A program made the translations under genes and the position numbers. The notes beneath the pieces are model-generated. The model was given only the letters and a program-made list of their open reading frames with translations, did not search any database and was not told where the DNA came from. DNA of 64,000 nucleotides, from the NCBI RefSeq assembly GCF_003253115.1, contig NZ_QEQF01000007.1:1-64000 (forward strand), read 5' to 3'. Origin of the DNA: Haemophilus_A paraphrohaemolyticus_A (lineage in GTDB: Bacteria; Pseudomonadota; Gammaproteobacteria; Enterobacterales; Pasteurellaceae). Positions within the stretch are counted from its first letter, which is position 1. The number at the start of each line of letters is the position of its first letter. Positions 33,636 to 41,990 of the stretch are shown here, one piece after another.

Positions 33636-35138
33636 ATGTCTGAAGTAGAAAATATAGAATTAGATCTGAATGGTGAGATGATTGCTCGCCGTGAAAAATT
33701 AGCCCAATTGCGTGAACGTGGTAATCCGTTCCCGAATACGTTCCGTCGTGAAGATAAGGCGGCGGATTTACACGCAAAATACAACGATGTAGATGGCGAA
33801 GAGTTAAAAGAAAAAGCGATTCCAGCGGTAGTTGCGGGGCGTGTAATGTTACGCCGTGTAATGGGTAAGGCAACTTTTATTACCATTCAAGATGTGAGTG
33901 GTCAGATTCAGCTTTATGTGGCACGCGATAATTTACCTGAAGGTGAATACCAAAGCACAGTAGGCTTATTGGATTTAGGTGATATCATCGGCGTAAAAGG
34001 TACACTGTTCAAAACTAAAACAGGTGAATTAACCGTGCGTGCCAGCGAATTACAGCTTTTAACCAAATCCCTTCGTCCACTGCCAAACAAACACAAAGGC
34101 TTAACTGACCAAGAAATTCGTTACCGCCAACGTTATTTAGATTTAATCGCGAACGAAGAGTCTCGTCGTGCGTTTATTATTCGTTCAAAAGTGGTATCTG
34201 GCATTCGCCAATTCTTCTTAGATAAAGACTTTATCGAAGTGGAAACCCCAATGTTGCAAGTGATTCCAGGCGGTGCGGCAGCAAAACCATTTATTACGCA
34301 CCACAATGCATTAGACGTGGATATGTATTTGCGTATTGCGCCAGAACTTTATTTAAAACGTTTAGTGGTGGGCGGTTTTGAGCGTGTGTTCGAATTAAAC
34401 CGTAACTTCCGTAATGAAGGCGTTTCTGTGCGTCATAACCCAGAATTTACGATGATCGAATACTATCAGGCGTATGCGGATTATCACGATTTAATGGACA
34501 ATACCGAAGAATTATTACGCAAATTAGCGATTGATATTCTTGGCACAACTACCGTACCTTACGGCGAATATACCTTTGATTTCGGCAAACCATTCGAACG
34601 TATTACGATGCACGATGCGATTGTAAAATACGGCAACGGCATTGAACGCGAAGATTTAGACAATTTCGAAAAATCAGTGGAAATTGCGAAAGGTTTAGGC
34701 ATTGAAATCCAAAAATCTTGGGGTTTAGGGTCTGTAGTCAATGCGATTTTTGAAGAAGTAGCAGAACATCAATTGATTCAACCAACCTTCTTAATGGCGC
34801 ACCCTGCGGAAATTTCACCGCTTGCACGCCGTAATGATGAGAACCCAGAAGTAACCGACCGTTTCGAATTATTCATCGGCGGACGCGAAATCGGTAACGG
34901 CTTCTCAGAGTTAAACGATGCGGAAGACCAAGCAGAACGTTTCCACGCACAAGTGGCTGCGAAAGAAGCAGGAGATGATGAAGCGATGTTCTTTGATGAC
35001 GACTTCGTAGTTGCCCTTGAACACGGTTTACCACCAACAGCGGGCGAAGGCTTAGGAATTGACCGTTTAGCGATGATTTTCGCTAACGCACCATCAATTC
35101 GTGATGTGATTTTATTCCCTGCAATGCGTCAGAAATAA
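33636..35138 (+). CDS. lysS: Lysyl-tRNA synthetase
   Basis: This class II synthetase charges tRNA-Lys. The 500-residue protein has an OB-fold anticodon domain (about 60-150), motif 2 FRNEGVSVRHNPEFTMIEYYQAYADY, and motif 3 GEGLGIDRLAMIF at the C-terminus. No programmed-frameshift release factor 2 gene (prfB) is upstream, unlike in E. coli. It is followed by two hairpins: its own terminator and a bidirectional one shared with the isc operon. Confidence 0.97.
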   Translation: MSEVENIELDLNGEMIARREKLAQLRERGNPFPNTFRREDKAADLHAKYNDVDGEELKEKAIPAVVAGRVMLRRVMGKATFITIQDVSGQIQLYVARDNLPEGEYQSTVGLLDLGDIIGVKGTLFKTKTGELTVRASELQLLTKSLRPLPNKHKGLTDQEIRYRQRYLDLIANEESRRAFIIRSKVVSGIRQFFLDKDFIEVETPMLQVIPGGAAAKPFITHHNALDVDMYLRIAPELYLKRLVVGGFERVFELNRNFRNEGVSVRHNPEFTMIEYYQAYADYHDLMDNTEELLRKLAIDILGTTTVPYGEYTFDFGKPFERITMHDAIVKYGNGIEREDLDNFEKSVEIAKGLGIEIQKSWGLGSVVNAIFEEVAEHQLIQPTFLMAHPAEISPLARRNDENPEVTDRFELFIGGREIGNGFSELNDAEDQAERFHAQVAAKEAGDDEAMFFDDDFVVALEHGLPPTAGEGLGIDRLAMIFANAPSIRDVILFPAMRQK

Positions 35139-35161
35139 GATAGGTTAAAAAGTAAAAAAGG

Positions 35162-35200
35162 CATAATCTGTTGGGATTATGTTTTTTTGGTCTACTATGC
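35162..35200 (+). terminator. lysS terminator with GTCTACTATGC tail
   Basis: Stem CATAATC (35162-35168) / GATTATG (35175-35181) and seven T residues, followed by GTCTACTATGC (35190-35200). The same 11-mer follows hairpins at 44235-44291 and 57515-57543. Confidence 0.85.
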
Positions 35201-35226
35201 CAAAGCCTTCTATCCTATATGCCATA

Positions 35227-35260
35227 AAAAATGCTTTTACTATTCAGTAAAAGCATTTTT
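35227..35260. terminator. Bidirectional terminator of lysS and isc
   Basis: Perfect 14-bp stem AAAAATGCTTTTAC / GTAAAAGCATTTTT (35227-35240 with 35247-35260), A-rich before and T-rich after, just beyond the iscX stop. Confidence 0.9.
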
Positions 35261-35265
35261 CTTAT

Positions 35266-35460
35266 CTACTCGTACTCTTCAATCCACTTCAACAAAATTG
35301 CTTCAAGGATTGATTCATTTGAGCCTTCAGGATCATCATCAAACTCTTCGAGTTCGCAGATCCATTCGTGCATATCGGTAAAACGCACGGTCACAGGGTT
35401 TAAATCAGGATTGCGGTCGTACAACGCCCACGCAATATCTTGTACATCAGTCCATTTCAT
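35266..35460 (-). CDS. iscX: IscX, Fe-S assembly protein
   Basis: IscX is a small acidic protein that binds IscS and iron and tunes cluster assembly. The 64 residues (MKWTDVQDIAWALYDRNPDL, then VRFTDMHEWICELEEFDDDP) are clearly homologous to E. coli IscX (66 residues). It is the last gene of the isc operon and its start touches the fdx stop. Confidence 0.95.
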   Translation of the reverse strand: MKWTDVQDIAWALYDRNPDLNPVTVRFTDMHEWICELEEFDDDPEGSNESILEAILLKWIEEYE

Positions 35461-35801
35461 TAGTGAGCAGCCTCGTTTGCGTGGTTAAGGTTATATTTTG
35501 GAATTTCGACCACTAAGTCTTCATCACCAATCACACATTGGCAGCTTAGACGGCTTTCCATTTCTAAGCCCCAAGCCTTATCCAACATATCTTCTTCTTG
35601 GTCTGAGCTTTCGTTTAAAGAATCAAACCCTTCACGAATCACTACGTGGCAAGTCGTACAAGCACAAGAACCATCACAGGCGTGGTGGATTTCCACGCCC
35701 GCATTGTGTGCCACTTCTAATAAATTATCGCCTTCATTGGCTTCAACAACCATACCCTCTGGGCAAAATTCTTCGTGGGGAAGAAAAACTACTTTTGGCA
35801 T
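35460..35801 (-). CDS. fdx: ISC-type [2Fe-2S] ferredoxin
   Basis: Fdx supplies electrons for cluster assembly on IscU. The 113-residue protein has the adrenodoxin-type cluster ligands Cys42, Cys48 and Cys51 in ACDGSCACTTCHV and Cys87 near RLSCQC. It sits between hscA and iscX with an 11-bp gap from hscA, as in other isc operons. Confidence 0.96.
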   Translation of the reverse strand: MPKVVFLPHEEFCPEGMVVEANEGDNLLEVAHNAGVEIHHACDGSCACTTCHVVIREGFDSLNESSDQEEDMLDKAWGLEMESRLSCQCVIGDEDLVVEIPKYNLNHANEAAH

Positions 35802-35812
35802 ACTATCCTCTT

Positions 35813-37666
35813 TTAAATAATCTCATCAACGGCTTTGCCCGCTAATGCTTTTTGAATTGATAAATTCATTCGTTTTGCTGCGAATGCTTGGGTGGCATGG
35901 TCAAGGTCTTTAATCCCTTGAGCAATTGCCGTTCTATCTGAACCCTGTTTTAAGTCGATTAGCTTTTGAATTTCCACTTCGATCTCTTTAAATTCTTCAA
36001 CAGAAAGCACTTCTGAGCCATCTTCTTGGAGAGCTGAAATTACTGTATCAATCACGCGATCGGCTTCTACACGTTGCTCGGCTAGCTGTCGAGCTTCCAT
36101 ATCTTCTTTGGCATTTGCCATTGAAGACTTGATCATCTGGGTCACTTCTTCATCGGTTAAGCCGTAAGATGGCTTGATCTGAATCGAAGCCTGTACTTTG
36201 GTCGATTTTTCCATCGCTGTTACGCTTAACAAACCGTCCGCATCCACTTGATAAGTCACGCGAATGGTTGCAGCCCCTGCCACCATCGGCGGAATGCCAC
36301 GCAGAGTAAAACGACCAAGTGAACGGCAATCTTCCACCAATTCACGCTCACCTTGTAGAACGTGAACAGACATCGCGGTTTGTCCATCTTTCGCAGTGGT
36401 AAACTCTTGCGCACGTGCTACAGGGATGGTGGTATTGCGTGGAATAATTTTCTCCACCAAACCGCCCATCGTTTCAATACCAAGCGAAAGCGGCACAACG
36501 TCTAACAATAACATATCCGCATCAGGCTTATTGCCGACCAAAATATCCGCCTGAATGGCTGCACCAAGAGCAACCACTTTATCTGGGTCAATCGAGGTTA
36601 ATGGCGTTTTACCGAAAAATTCTCCTACTTGTTCCCGCACAAATGGTACGCGGGTTGAACCGCCGACCATCACCACTTCACGGATCTCTTCGCCTTCCAC
36701 TCCTGCATCTTTTAATGCTCGGCGGCAGGTCATGAGCGAACGTTTGACAAGCGGTTGAATTAGCTCATTAAATTGCGAACGGCTAACTGTGCCAGTCCAA
36801 TTTGCAAATTTCGCTTCAGTTTCGACCGCTTGTGAAAGGGCAATTTTGGTTTGGGTTGCCAGAGTTAATAGTTCACGTTGTTCATTCGCATTTTGTGGTT
36901 GCACGTCTGCTTGTTCAGCAATCCAGTTTGCTAATAAGAGGTCGAAGTCATCGCCACCTAATGCAGTGTCGCCGCCCGTTGCCAACACTTCAAACACACC
37001 ACGGCTTAAGCGTAAAATCGAAATATCAAAGGTGCCACCGCCTAAATCGTAAACCGCAATAATGCCTTCTTGCCCGCTATCTAAACCGTAAGCAATCGCT
37101 GCTGCGGTTGGTTCGTTTAATAAACGCAATACATTCAAACCTGCTAAACGTGCTGCATCTTTGGTGCTTTGACGTTGAGCATCATCAAAATAAGCAGGCA
37201 CGGTAATGACCACGCCCGACAATTCACCCGCCAAGCGTTGTTCCGCAAAACGATTTAAGTGAGCCAGAATATCTGCCGACACTTCCACCGGGCTTTTATT
37301 GCCTTGTTTGGTTTGGATTAACGGTAAGCCGTTATCGCTTGCCACAAATTGATACGGTAAATCTGGGTAGCGGGCCTGCACATCGGCAAGCGAACGCCCA
37401 ATTAAGCGTTTGGCTGAAATCACAGTGTTTTGCGGATCAACGGCTGCAAAGTCGAAGCCTTCTACGCCCACAGTTTTCTCATTTTCAGCGTAATGCACCA
37501 CCGACGGCACTAACGCCCTCTCTTTTTCATCTAACAACACGGCTGCAGTGCCACTTTGCACCGTTGCAACCAATGAATTCGTTGTCCCAAGGTCAATCCC
37601 CACTGCCAAGCGTGCTTGATGCGGTACGGCTGTTTGACCTGGTTCAGCGATTTGAAGTAATGCCAT
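35813..37666 (-). CDS. hscA: Hsp70-type chaperone HscA
   Basis: HscA helps release clusters from IscU by recognising its LPPVK motif. The 617 residues (E. coli 616) contain the Hsp70 nucleotide-binding domain with GIDLGTTNSLVA near the start, VYDLGGGTFDISIL, and the substrate domain in the C-terminal part. Two perfect uptake signals lie inside the gene (36747 and 36825) and face each other. The DUF2625 gene lies 30 bp upstream. Confidence 0.97.
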   Translation of the reverse strand: MALLQIAEPGQTAVPHQARLAVGIDLGTTNSLVATVQSGTAAVLLDEKERALVPSVVHYAENEKTVGVEGFDFAAVDPQNTVISAKRLIGRSLADVQARYPDLPYQFVASDNGLPLIQTKQGNKSPVEVSADILAHLNRFAEQRLAGELSGVVITVPAYFDDAQRQSTKDAARLAGLNVLRLLNEPTAAAIAYGLDSGQEGIIAVYDLGGGTFDISILRLSRGVFEVLATGGDTALGGDDFDLLLANWIAEQADVQPQNANEQRELLTLATQTKIALSQAVETEAKFANWTGTVSRSQFNELIQPLVKRSLMTCRRALKDAGVEGEEIREVVMVGGSTRVPFVREQVGEFFGKTPLTSIDPDKVVALGAAIQADILVGNKPDADMLLLDVVPLSLGIETMGGLVEKIIPRNTTIPVARAQEFTTAKDGQTAMSVHVLQGERELVEDCRSLGRFTLRGIPPMVAGAATIRVTYQVDADGLLSVTAMEKSTKVQASIQIKPSYGLTDEEVTQMIKSSMANAKEDMEARQLAEQRVEADRVIDTVISALQEDGSEVLSVEEFKEIEVEIQKLIDLKQGSDRTAIAQGIKDLDHATQAFAAKRMNLSIQKALAGKAVDEII

Positions 37667-37696
37667 TATTATCTCTTCTCTATTTCTTGTTTTAGT

Positions 37697-38329
37697 TTAG
37701 GCTACCGAATAACCCATATTTTCAGGAGCAAATTCGCCTTGATAGTGGCGTTCCACCGGCACAGCAATTTTGCTTTCAAGTTCTAATACTTGATGACCTT
37801 GCAATTCTTTAATATCTGCCTGCCAATTTTCCCAACGTAAATCTTGGTAGAAATCATTTAAATCACCAGATAATGCCCAGCCTAAAAATTCAGAATAGCC
37901 TAAGTTCAATGGTTCCCACGCTTTCTTTTTCGGGTGGTAATAGTAAATTTGCCCGATGTTATCGCCTAAACCGCCTGCGTTAATCGCAAAATAACCACCA
38001 ATTGCGTCATCTGCCACTAATAAATAGCTTGGTTGTTCTCCCGATTGTTTGAAGGTTTTGCCGAAGTTCCAATCAAATAAACCACGCGGTAATTTTTCGT
38101 TACCAGAGCCTAAAATGCGTAACCAACCGTGGTCGATTAACACGCCCCCTGTCTCATACACAATTGCACCAAGTGGTGAGCGGGTTGGTAGTTGCATTCC
38201 GACTAATGCCACTCCTGCATCTTCAGAATAACTGGCTAAAATTTCGTAGTGATTTTTCGCTTGAGTAAACCAATCGCGTAAAATCAACCAGGCCGAGTTT
38301 TTATCTAATAGTTCTTCTAGGGTTTTCAT
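37697..38329 (-). CDS. DUF2625 family protein inside the isc operon
   Basis: The 210-residue soluble protein matches the DUF2625 pattern: MKTLEELLDKNSAWLILRDW, TRSPLGAIVYETGGVLIDHGWLRILGSG, LPRGLFDWN and GGYFAINAGGLGD. Its function is unknown. It lies between hscB and hscA, on the same strand, where E. coli has no gene. Spacing (30 bp to hscA, 117 bp from hscB) suggests it is transcribed with the isc genes. There are no cysteine clusters, so a direct cluster-binding role is not indicated. Confidence 0.75.
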   Translation of the reverse strand: MKTLEELLDKNSAWLILRDWFTQAKNHYEILASYSEDAGVALVGMQLPTRSPLGAIVYETGGVLIDHGWLRILGSGNEKLPRGLFDWNFGKTFKQSGEQPSYLLVADDAIGGYFAINAGGLGDNIGQIYYYHPKKKAWEPLNLGYSEFLGWALSGDLNDFYQDLRWENWQADIKELQGHQVLELESKIAVPVERHYQGEFAPENMGYSVA

Positions 38330-38446
38330 TGGTAAAATATCTCTAAAAATTGACCGCTTTTGTTCAAGTATTTAAGATATAGGAGAGTGTTGCACACACC
38401 CTTTTATATAATCTTAAATTATTGGGCATGCGTAACCCCCCCTACG

Positions 38447-38968
38447 TTAGATCGCAAAGAATTTCTCTTCTACTTTCTCAATCTGAATAATCAGCTTTTT
38501 AAAATAACGCAAACGATCGGTTAACGCATTCGCCTGTTGCCAATTTTTTTGATTCAGCGTTTCTTCTAATTCGGTTAATACTTTTTTCTGTTCGGCTTTG
38601 ATCTGTTTTAAAAAATGGGTTAAAGCCTCTTCATCTTGTTTATGCTCAATGCCTTCAAGAGTTTCGTGCCATTCCATCTGTTGCATTAGGAATTCGACAT
38701 CTCGCATACTTTTTTCTTCGAGATTTTTCTCTACACCCGTTTCAATTTTGATAATCTCTTCTGCACGCAAAATCGGATCTTTCAGCACATTTAATGCTTG
38801 GTTTACATCAGCCGATTTTTCAATTGCAATACGTTGCTCAGCAGCAGAACTGCTTGCGAAGTTATCTGGGTGAAGCTCTTTTTGTAGTTCTAAATAACGA
38901 GCAGAAAGAACTGCTTGGTCAATTTGAAACTGCACAGGCAAACCGAAAAGAGAAAAGGCGTTAGTCAT
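38447..38968 (-). CDS. hscB: J-domain co-chaperone HscB
   Basis: HscB delivers IscU to HscA and stimulates its ATPase. The 173-residue protein has the J domain with HPD at 33-35 and the C-terminal three-helix IscU-binding region. It lies 11 bp after iscA. In E. coli hscB and hscA are adjacent; here DUF2625 intervenes. Confidence 0.95.
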   Translation of the reverse strand: MTNAFSLFGLPVQFQIDQAVLSARYLELQKELHPDNFASSSAAEQRIAIEKSADVNQALNVLKDPILRAEEIIKIETGVEKNLEEKSMRDVEFLMQQMEWHETLEGIEHKQDEEALTHFLKQIKAEQKKVLTELEETLNQKNWQQANALTDRLRYFKKLIIQIEKVEEKFFAI

Positions 38969-38979
38969 TCTTTTACCCC

Positions 38980-39303
38980 TTAAACGTTAAAACTCTCACC
39001 ACAACCGCATTCGTTTTTCACATTCGGGTTGTTGTATTTAAAGCCTTCATTTAAGCCTTCTTTCACGAAATCTAATTCTGTGCCATCAAGATAAGTAAGG
39101 CTTTTTTCGTCCACGATCACTTTTACACCGTGTTGTTCGAATACTTGATCATCTTCATTTAATACATCAACGAATTCCAACACATACGCCAATCCTGAAC
39201 AGCCCGAGGTTTTCACGCCTAAGCGTAAGCCAATGCCTTTACCACGGTTTTCAAGGAAAGTACGCACGCGGTTCGCGGCGGTTTCGGTTAATGTAATTGC
39301 CAT
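38980..39303 (-). CDS. iscA: Iron-sulfur carrier IscA
   Basis: IscA is an A-type carrier that passes clusters to apo-proteins. The 107-residue protein has the three ligands Cys35 (TSGCSGL) and Cys99/Cys101 (NECGCGESF). A long uptake-signal hairpin separates it from iscU upstream, so its expression may be lower than that of iscU. Confidence 0.96.
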   Translation of the reverse strand: MAITLTETAANRVRTFLENRGKGIGLRLGVKTSGCSGLAYVLEFVDVLNEDDQVFEQHGVKVIVDEKSLTYLDGTELDFVKEGLNEGFKYNNPNVKNECGCGESFNV

Positions 39304-39354
39304 AATATATTCCTAATGTATTAAATGAAGAAAATCTATCTAAAAAATAAAAAT

Positions 39355-39400
39355 ACAAGCGGTCGGAATTTGCAAAACTTTTGCAAAATCAACCGCTTGT
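39355..39400 (-). terminator. Inverted uptake-signal hairpin between iscU and iscA
   Basis: Two perfect uptake signals face each other (ACAAGCGGT at 39355-39363, ACCGCTTGT at 39392-39400), giving an outer 8-bp stem and inner TTGCAAAA / TTTTGCAA pairing. On the operon strand it may act as a partial terminator or mRNA-stabilising hairpin. Confidence 0.7.
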
Positions 39401-39404
39401 TAAA

Positions 39405-39788
39405 TTATTTGCCTTGTTTTTCTTTATAATCTGCGATTGCTGCTTTGATTGCATCTTCTGCAAGAATTGAGCAGTGAACTTTCACAGGCGGTAATTCTAG
39501 CTCTTCTGCGATGTCGCTGTTTTTGATTGCACCCGCTTCTTCTAAAGATTTACCTTTTACCCATTCAGTAATTAATGAGCTTGAAGCGATTGCTGAACCA
39601 CAACCGTAGGCTTTAAAGCGTGCATCTTCGATAATACCTGCATCGTTTACTTTGATTTGTAAGCGTAAGATGTCTCCACATGCTGGCGCACCCACCATAC
39701 CTGTACCAATGTCTGATGCTTCTTTATCGAACGTACCTACGTTACGCGGGTTTTCGTAGTGGTCGATTACTTTTTCACTGTATGCCAT
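39405..39788 (-). CDS. iscU: Iron-sulfur scaffold IscU
   Basis: IscU is the scaffold on which [2Fe-2S] and [4Fe-4S] clusters form. The 127 residues have the ligands Cys37, Cys63 and Cys106, Asp39, and the HscA-binding LPPVK at 99-103. Length and positions equal E. coli IscU within one or two residues. Confidence 0.98.
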   Translation of the reverse strand: MAYSEKVIDHYENPRNVGTFDKEASDIGTGMVGAPACGDILRLQIKVNDAGIIEDARFKAYGCGSAIASSSLITEWVKGKSLEEAGAIKNSDIAEELELPPVKVHCSILAEDAIKAAIADYKEKQGK

Positions 39789-39811
39789 TTTATATTTTCC
39801 TCTATTTAGTT

Positions 39812-39899
39812 CCCCTCTTTAGTAAAGAGGGGGTAGGGGAGATTTGTGCGATGTTGATATTTTTTCAAATCTCCCTTAATCCCTCTTTACTAAAGAGGG
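39812..39899. repeat. Long inverted repeat between iscS and iscU
   Basis: Arms of about 34 bases (39812-39845 and 39866-39899) pair with a few mismatches around a 20-base loop. Each arm itself contains the palindrome CCCTCTTTAGTAAAGAGGG or its near-copy. A related copy lies at the end of rluE (15891). Confidence 0.85.
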
Positions 39900-39911
39900 A
39901 GGTTGATCTTA

Positions 39912-41138
39912 TTAGTGGTGATTCCACTCAATTTTGCTTAAATCTACGCCTTCTTTGAACATTTCCCAAAGTGGTGAAAGATCGCGAAGTTTCACAATCG
40001 CTTTTTTCACTAATTCGATGGTGTAGTCGATCTCTTCTTCAGTTGTCCAACGACCTAATGTGAAGCGAATTGAGCTGTGAGCTAATTCATCATCACGACC
40101 GATAGCACGTAACACATAAGAAGGCTCTAAACTTGCAGAAGTACAAGCTGAACCAGATGAAACTGCAATGTCGCGTAATGCCATCATTAATGACTCACCT
40201 TCTACGAAGTTGAAACTAATATTTAAGTTTGAGCCTACACGTTTACCTGGTTCCATTGAGCCGTTTACATACACTTCTTCAATATCTTTGAAGCCGTTAT
40301 ATAGGCGGTCACGTAACTTAGTTAAGCGTGCCATTTCTTCGGTCATCTCTTCTTTTGCGATACGATACGCTTCACCCATACCCACGATTTGGTGAACCGG
40401 TAATGTACCTGAACGCATACCACGCTCGTGACCACCACCATGAATAATCGCTTCTAAACGCACGCGTGGTTTACGGCAAACATATAAGCCACCGATACCT
40501 TTTGGCCCGTATAATTTGTGGCTAGAGAATGACATTAAATCTACTTTTAATTCGTGTACATTCACAGGCACTTTACCCACAGATTGGGTCGCATCAACGT
40601 GGAAAATGATTTTGTTAACACGGCAGATTTCACCGATTGCCGCGATGTCTTGAATCACACCCATTTCATTATTAACGTGCATGACAGAAACCAAGATAGT
40701 ATCTGGACGAATAGCTGCTTTGAATTTTTCTAAATCGAGTAAGCCATCTTCTTCAGGGTCTAAATAAGTTACCTCAAAGCCTTCACGCTCTAACTGACGG
40801 CAAGTATCTAACACCGCTTTGTGTTCGGTTTTCACAGTGATAATGTGCTTACCTTTGGTTTGGTAGAAGTGTGCCGCACCTTTGATTGCAAGATTATCTG
40901 ACTCGGTTGCACCTGAAGTGAACACGATTTCGCGAGCATCCGCACCGATTAAGTCTGCGATTTGGTTACGTGCAACATCAACCGCTTCTTCTGCTTCCCA
41001 ACCAAATTTGTGTGAACGTGAAGCAGGGTTACCAAAGATGCCATCTTTAGTCATATATTGCATCATTTTTTGGGCAACGCGTTCATCCATTGGCGTAGTT
41101 GCCGCATAATCTAAGTAAATAGGTAATTTTACTGACAT
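39912..41138 (-). CDS. iscS: Cysteine desulfurase IscS
   Basis: IscS takes sulfur from cysteine and supplies IscU, TusA and ThiI; the last two are encoded in this window. The 408-residue PLP enzyme has the cofactor Lys208 in SFSSHKLYGPKGIGG and the catalytic Cys near 330 in SSGSACTSASLEPSY. The C-terminal KIEWNHH matches the IscU-interacting tail (E. coli ends KWAHH). The iscR-iscS gap is about 60 bp. Confidence 0.98.
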   Translation of the reverse strand: MSVKLPIYLDYAATTPMDERVAQKMMQYMTKDGIFGNPASRSHKFGWEAEEAVDVARNQIADLIGADAREIVFTSGATESDNLAIKGAAHFYQTKGKHIITVKTEHKAVLDTCRQLEREGFEVTYLDPEEDGLLDLEKFKAAIRPDTILVSVMHVNNEMGVIQDIAAIGEICRVNKIIFHVDATQSVGKVPVNVHELKVDLMSFSSHKLYGPKGIGGLYVCRKPRVRLEAIIHGGGHERGMRSGTLPVHQIVGMGEAYRIAKEEMTEEMARLTKLRDRLYNGFKDIEEVYVNGSMEPGKRVGSNLNISFNFVEGESLMMALRDIAVSSGSACTSASLEPSYVLRAIGRDDELAHSSIRFTLGRWTTEEEIDYTIELVKKAIVKLRDLSPLWEMFKEGVDLSKIEWNHH

Positions 41139-41197
41139 TTTTTAAGTTACTCCTAACTCGCTATAAGCGGTTATTTTTAATAAAATCTTTGCTTATT

Positions 41198-41650
41198 TTA
41201 GTGATGATGCAGATTTTCGTGGCAGTGAGATTTCTCACAATTGTGATCCGCATTTTCTTGAACCAGATCTTCAAGCGACACCGTGTTTAAGAACTGCCCA
41301 ATTTGATCTTCTAAACGCTCCCAAAGTGTATGGGTTAAGCATCGAGAATCGTTACGGCAATTGCCATTACCTTTGCATTTAGTGACATCCACATTTTCGT
41401 TCACCGCTGCAATAATCATCCCAACGGTAATTTCTTTCGGCTCTTTTTCGAGCTTATATCCGCCACCAGGACCACGTACGCTATGCACAATGCCCTCACG
41501 GCGAAGTTGTGCAAAAAGCTGTTCTAAATAAGAAAGTGAGATGGCTTGACGATCCGCTATATCCGCAAGACTGACAGGCTCTTTTTTACCGTGAATTGCA
41601 ATGTCTAAAATTGCCGTCACTGCATAACGCCCTCTTGACGTTAATCTCAT
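41198..41650 (-). CDS. iscR: Fe-S cluster regulator IscR
   Basis: IscR is an Rrf2-family repressor that senses cluster status through a [2Fe-2S] cluster. The 150-residue protein has the winged helix at 1-65 and cluster ligands Cys92, Cys98, Cys104 and His107, as in E. coli. The C-terminus is unusually rich in His and Cys (CEKSHCHENLHHH). It heads the operon, and a type 1 IscR box lies upstream, so autorepression is expected. Confidence 0.97.
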   Translation of the reverse strand: MRLTSRGRYAVTAILDIAIHGKKEPVSLADIADRQAISLSYLEQLFAQLRREGIVHSVRGPGGGYKLEKEPKEITVGMIIAAVNENVDVTKCKGNGNCRNDSRCLTHTLWERLEDQIGQFLNTVSLEDLVQENADHNCEKSHCHENLHHH

Positions 41651-41674
41651 AAATTCGCCCTCATTTAATTAAAA

Positions 41675-41693
41675 ATCCAATCAAAGATTGGAT
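41675..41693 (-). other. Hairpin in the iscR leader
   Basis: ATCCAATC-AAA-GATTGGAT is a perfect 8-bp stem with a 3-base loop, 25 bp upstream of the iscR start. It lies between the IscR box and the ribosome site and may affect leader stability or translation. Confidence 0.6.
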
Positions 41694-41709
41694 ATGCTTG
41701 AATTTTGAT

Positions 41710-41734
41710 GGAGTTGACTATTTTAGTCAAGTAT
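41710..41734 (-). promoter_or_regulatory. Type 1 IscR-binding site
   Basis: The reverse strand reads ATACTTGACTAAAATAGTC followed by AACTCC, matching the E. coli type 1 consensus (ATA-S-YY-GACT-RWWWY-AGTC-RR-S-TAT) at all defined positions except the last two. The GACT/AGTC halves are the key contacts. TTGACT within it may serve as the -35. Confidence 0.85.
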
Positions 41735-41990
41735 ATTGAACTGATTTACACTTATCATTTTAAAAGGTTTCACCAAATGATAAGAAATTTCCCTACTATT
41801 ATAGAGGTTTTGGAGGCGAATTTAAACTTAAAATGAAATAGAAAAGGAGGCAAAAGTTCCCTTGCAACTGGTCGGAACACTTGCTTAATTTCCCTTTTTG
41901 AGTTGCAATCAAACATTTCACTTCTTAGAATTCCCGCCAATTTTTTTCCCTCTATAATATTTCTATTTCAAGATTTCAAAAGGACAATTC
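41735..41990 (+). other. Non-coding leader region of fadL/ompP1
   Basis: This AT-rich stretch between divergent iscR and fadL holds no gene. TATAAT at 41953-41958 is the likely fadL -10, though no good -35 pairs with it. An inverted repeat TTGCAACT (41862-41869) / AGTTGCAA (41901-41908) lies upstream. An AAAAGGAC ribosome site lies at about 41980. Confidence 0.5.

Noticed and set aside
38436..38442. C7 run before the hscB stop codon as a phase-variable tract
   Set aside because: It is short and lies outside the coding sequence, so slippage would not switch a gene.
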